Of a stretch of 64,000 nucleotides of DNA, positions 63,884 through 64,000 are shown one piece after another. Source of the DNA: Apiosordaria backusii (Eukaryota; Ascomycota; Sordariomycetes; Sordariales; Lasiosphaeriaceae); NCBI GenBank assembly GCA_030549205.1, contig JAUKTV010000019.1:186001-250000 (forward strand), read 5' to 3'. The position numbers and the translations under genes are program-made. Under the pieces are notes generated by a model that searched no databases, had not been told where the DNA came from, and saw only the letters and a list, made by a program, of their open reading frames with translations. Each line of letters begins with the position of its first letter. Within the stretch, counting starts at the first letter, position 1.

Positions 63884-64000
63884 GTATAAATATCCCTATA
63901 TTCTTTAGGTTATTTTTAAAATCGAAGCTTTTAAGGCACTTAAGTTCTAATAAACTCTATAAGCTTATTATTAAAGGTTATTACTTTACTTACTAAAAGA
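63884..64000. other. AT-rich flank, continuing beyond the window
   Basis: After the GTATA duplication the sequence is again AT-saturated. It should be the continuation of the target that lies left of 46961. Too short to interpret. Confidence 0.4.

Noticed and set aside
1..64000. tRNA, rRNA or CRISPR-like arrays
   Set aside because: GTTCGA-type words (for example near 15473) lack the surrounding arms of a tRNA; no rRNA segment recognised; the regular repeats present are minisatellites and LTRs.

Overview
The window is nuclear DNA of a filamentous ascomycete. Genes have short (42-127 bp) spliceosomal introns with GTAAGT-like donors and CTAAC/CTGAC branch points, the proteins are of fungal type (complex I 20.8 kDa subunit, Nup57, Tom5, Gcv2, Sqt1), and long AT-saturated blocks are full of TAA/TAG where transposon genes once were. 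This last feature is typical of repeat-induced point mutation (RIP), so a Sordariomycete, perhaps of the Sordariales, is the best guess. The species cannot be named from the sequence.

Layout. (1) 1-4971 holds no gene I recognise. (2) 4972-17836 is a normal-GC block: complex I NDUFA8-like subunit (-), NUP57 (+), TOM5 (-), GCV2 glycine decarboxylase (+), SQT1 (-) and an RNase H-domain protein (+). The first five are conserved; three act in or on mitochondria, one is in the nuclear pore and one is a ribosomal-protein chaperone. Introns were resolved by hand. (3) 18421-34690 is an AT-rich, RIP-like block with a dispersed ~970 bp repeat (several copies, one inverted pair), a reverse-transcriptase relic and a clean solo LTR. 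(4) 34691-42800 is an accessory gene island inside the AT-rich DNA: an aminoglycoside-phosphotransferase-like gene, a coiled-coil ORF, an insulysin (M16) pseudogene with CAG-to-TAG type stops, a frameshifted gene of a family I cannot name, a kinase-like gene and a chromodomain scrap. (5) 42818-64000 is a second AT-rich block holding nested retrotransposons.

Nesting. A RIP-mutated Ty3/Gypsy chromovirus on the minus strand spans 46961-63883: 411-bp LTRs, TSD GTATA, and relic RT, RNase H, integrase and chromodomain. It is interrupted by an unmutated chromovirus at 55235-62568 with 427-bp LTRs that look identical and TSD TTAAA. The outer element itself seems to sit in an older gag-like relic.

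The young element is the most interesting object. It has a gag ORF with an unusual Cys/His-rich C-terminal extension, and a pol ORF in the -1 frame behind a textbook GGGAAAA slippery heptamer and GC stem. Its primer-binding region matches its own mRNA 5' end, suggesting Tf1-like self-priming. An antisense ORF at its 3' end encodes a six-cysteine cluster close to the fungal Zn2Cys6 spacing, followed by a coiled coil.
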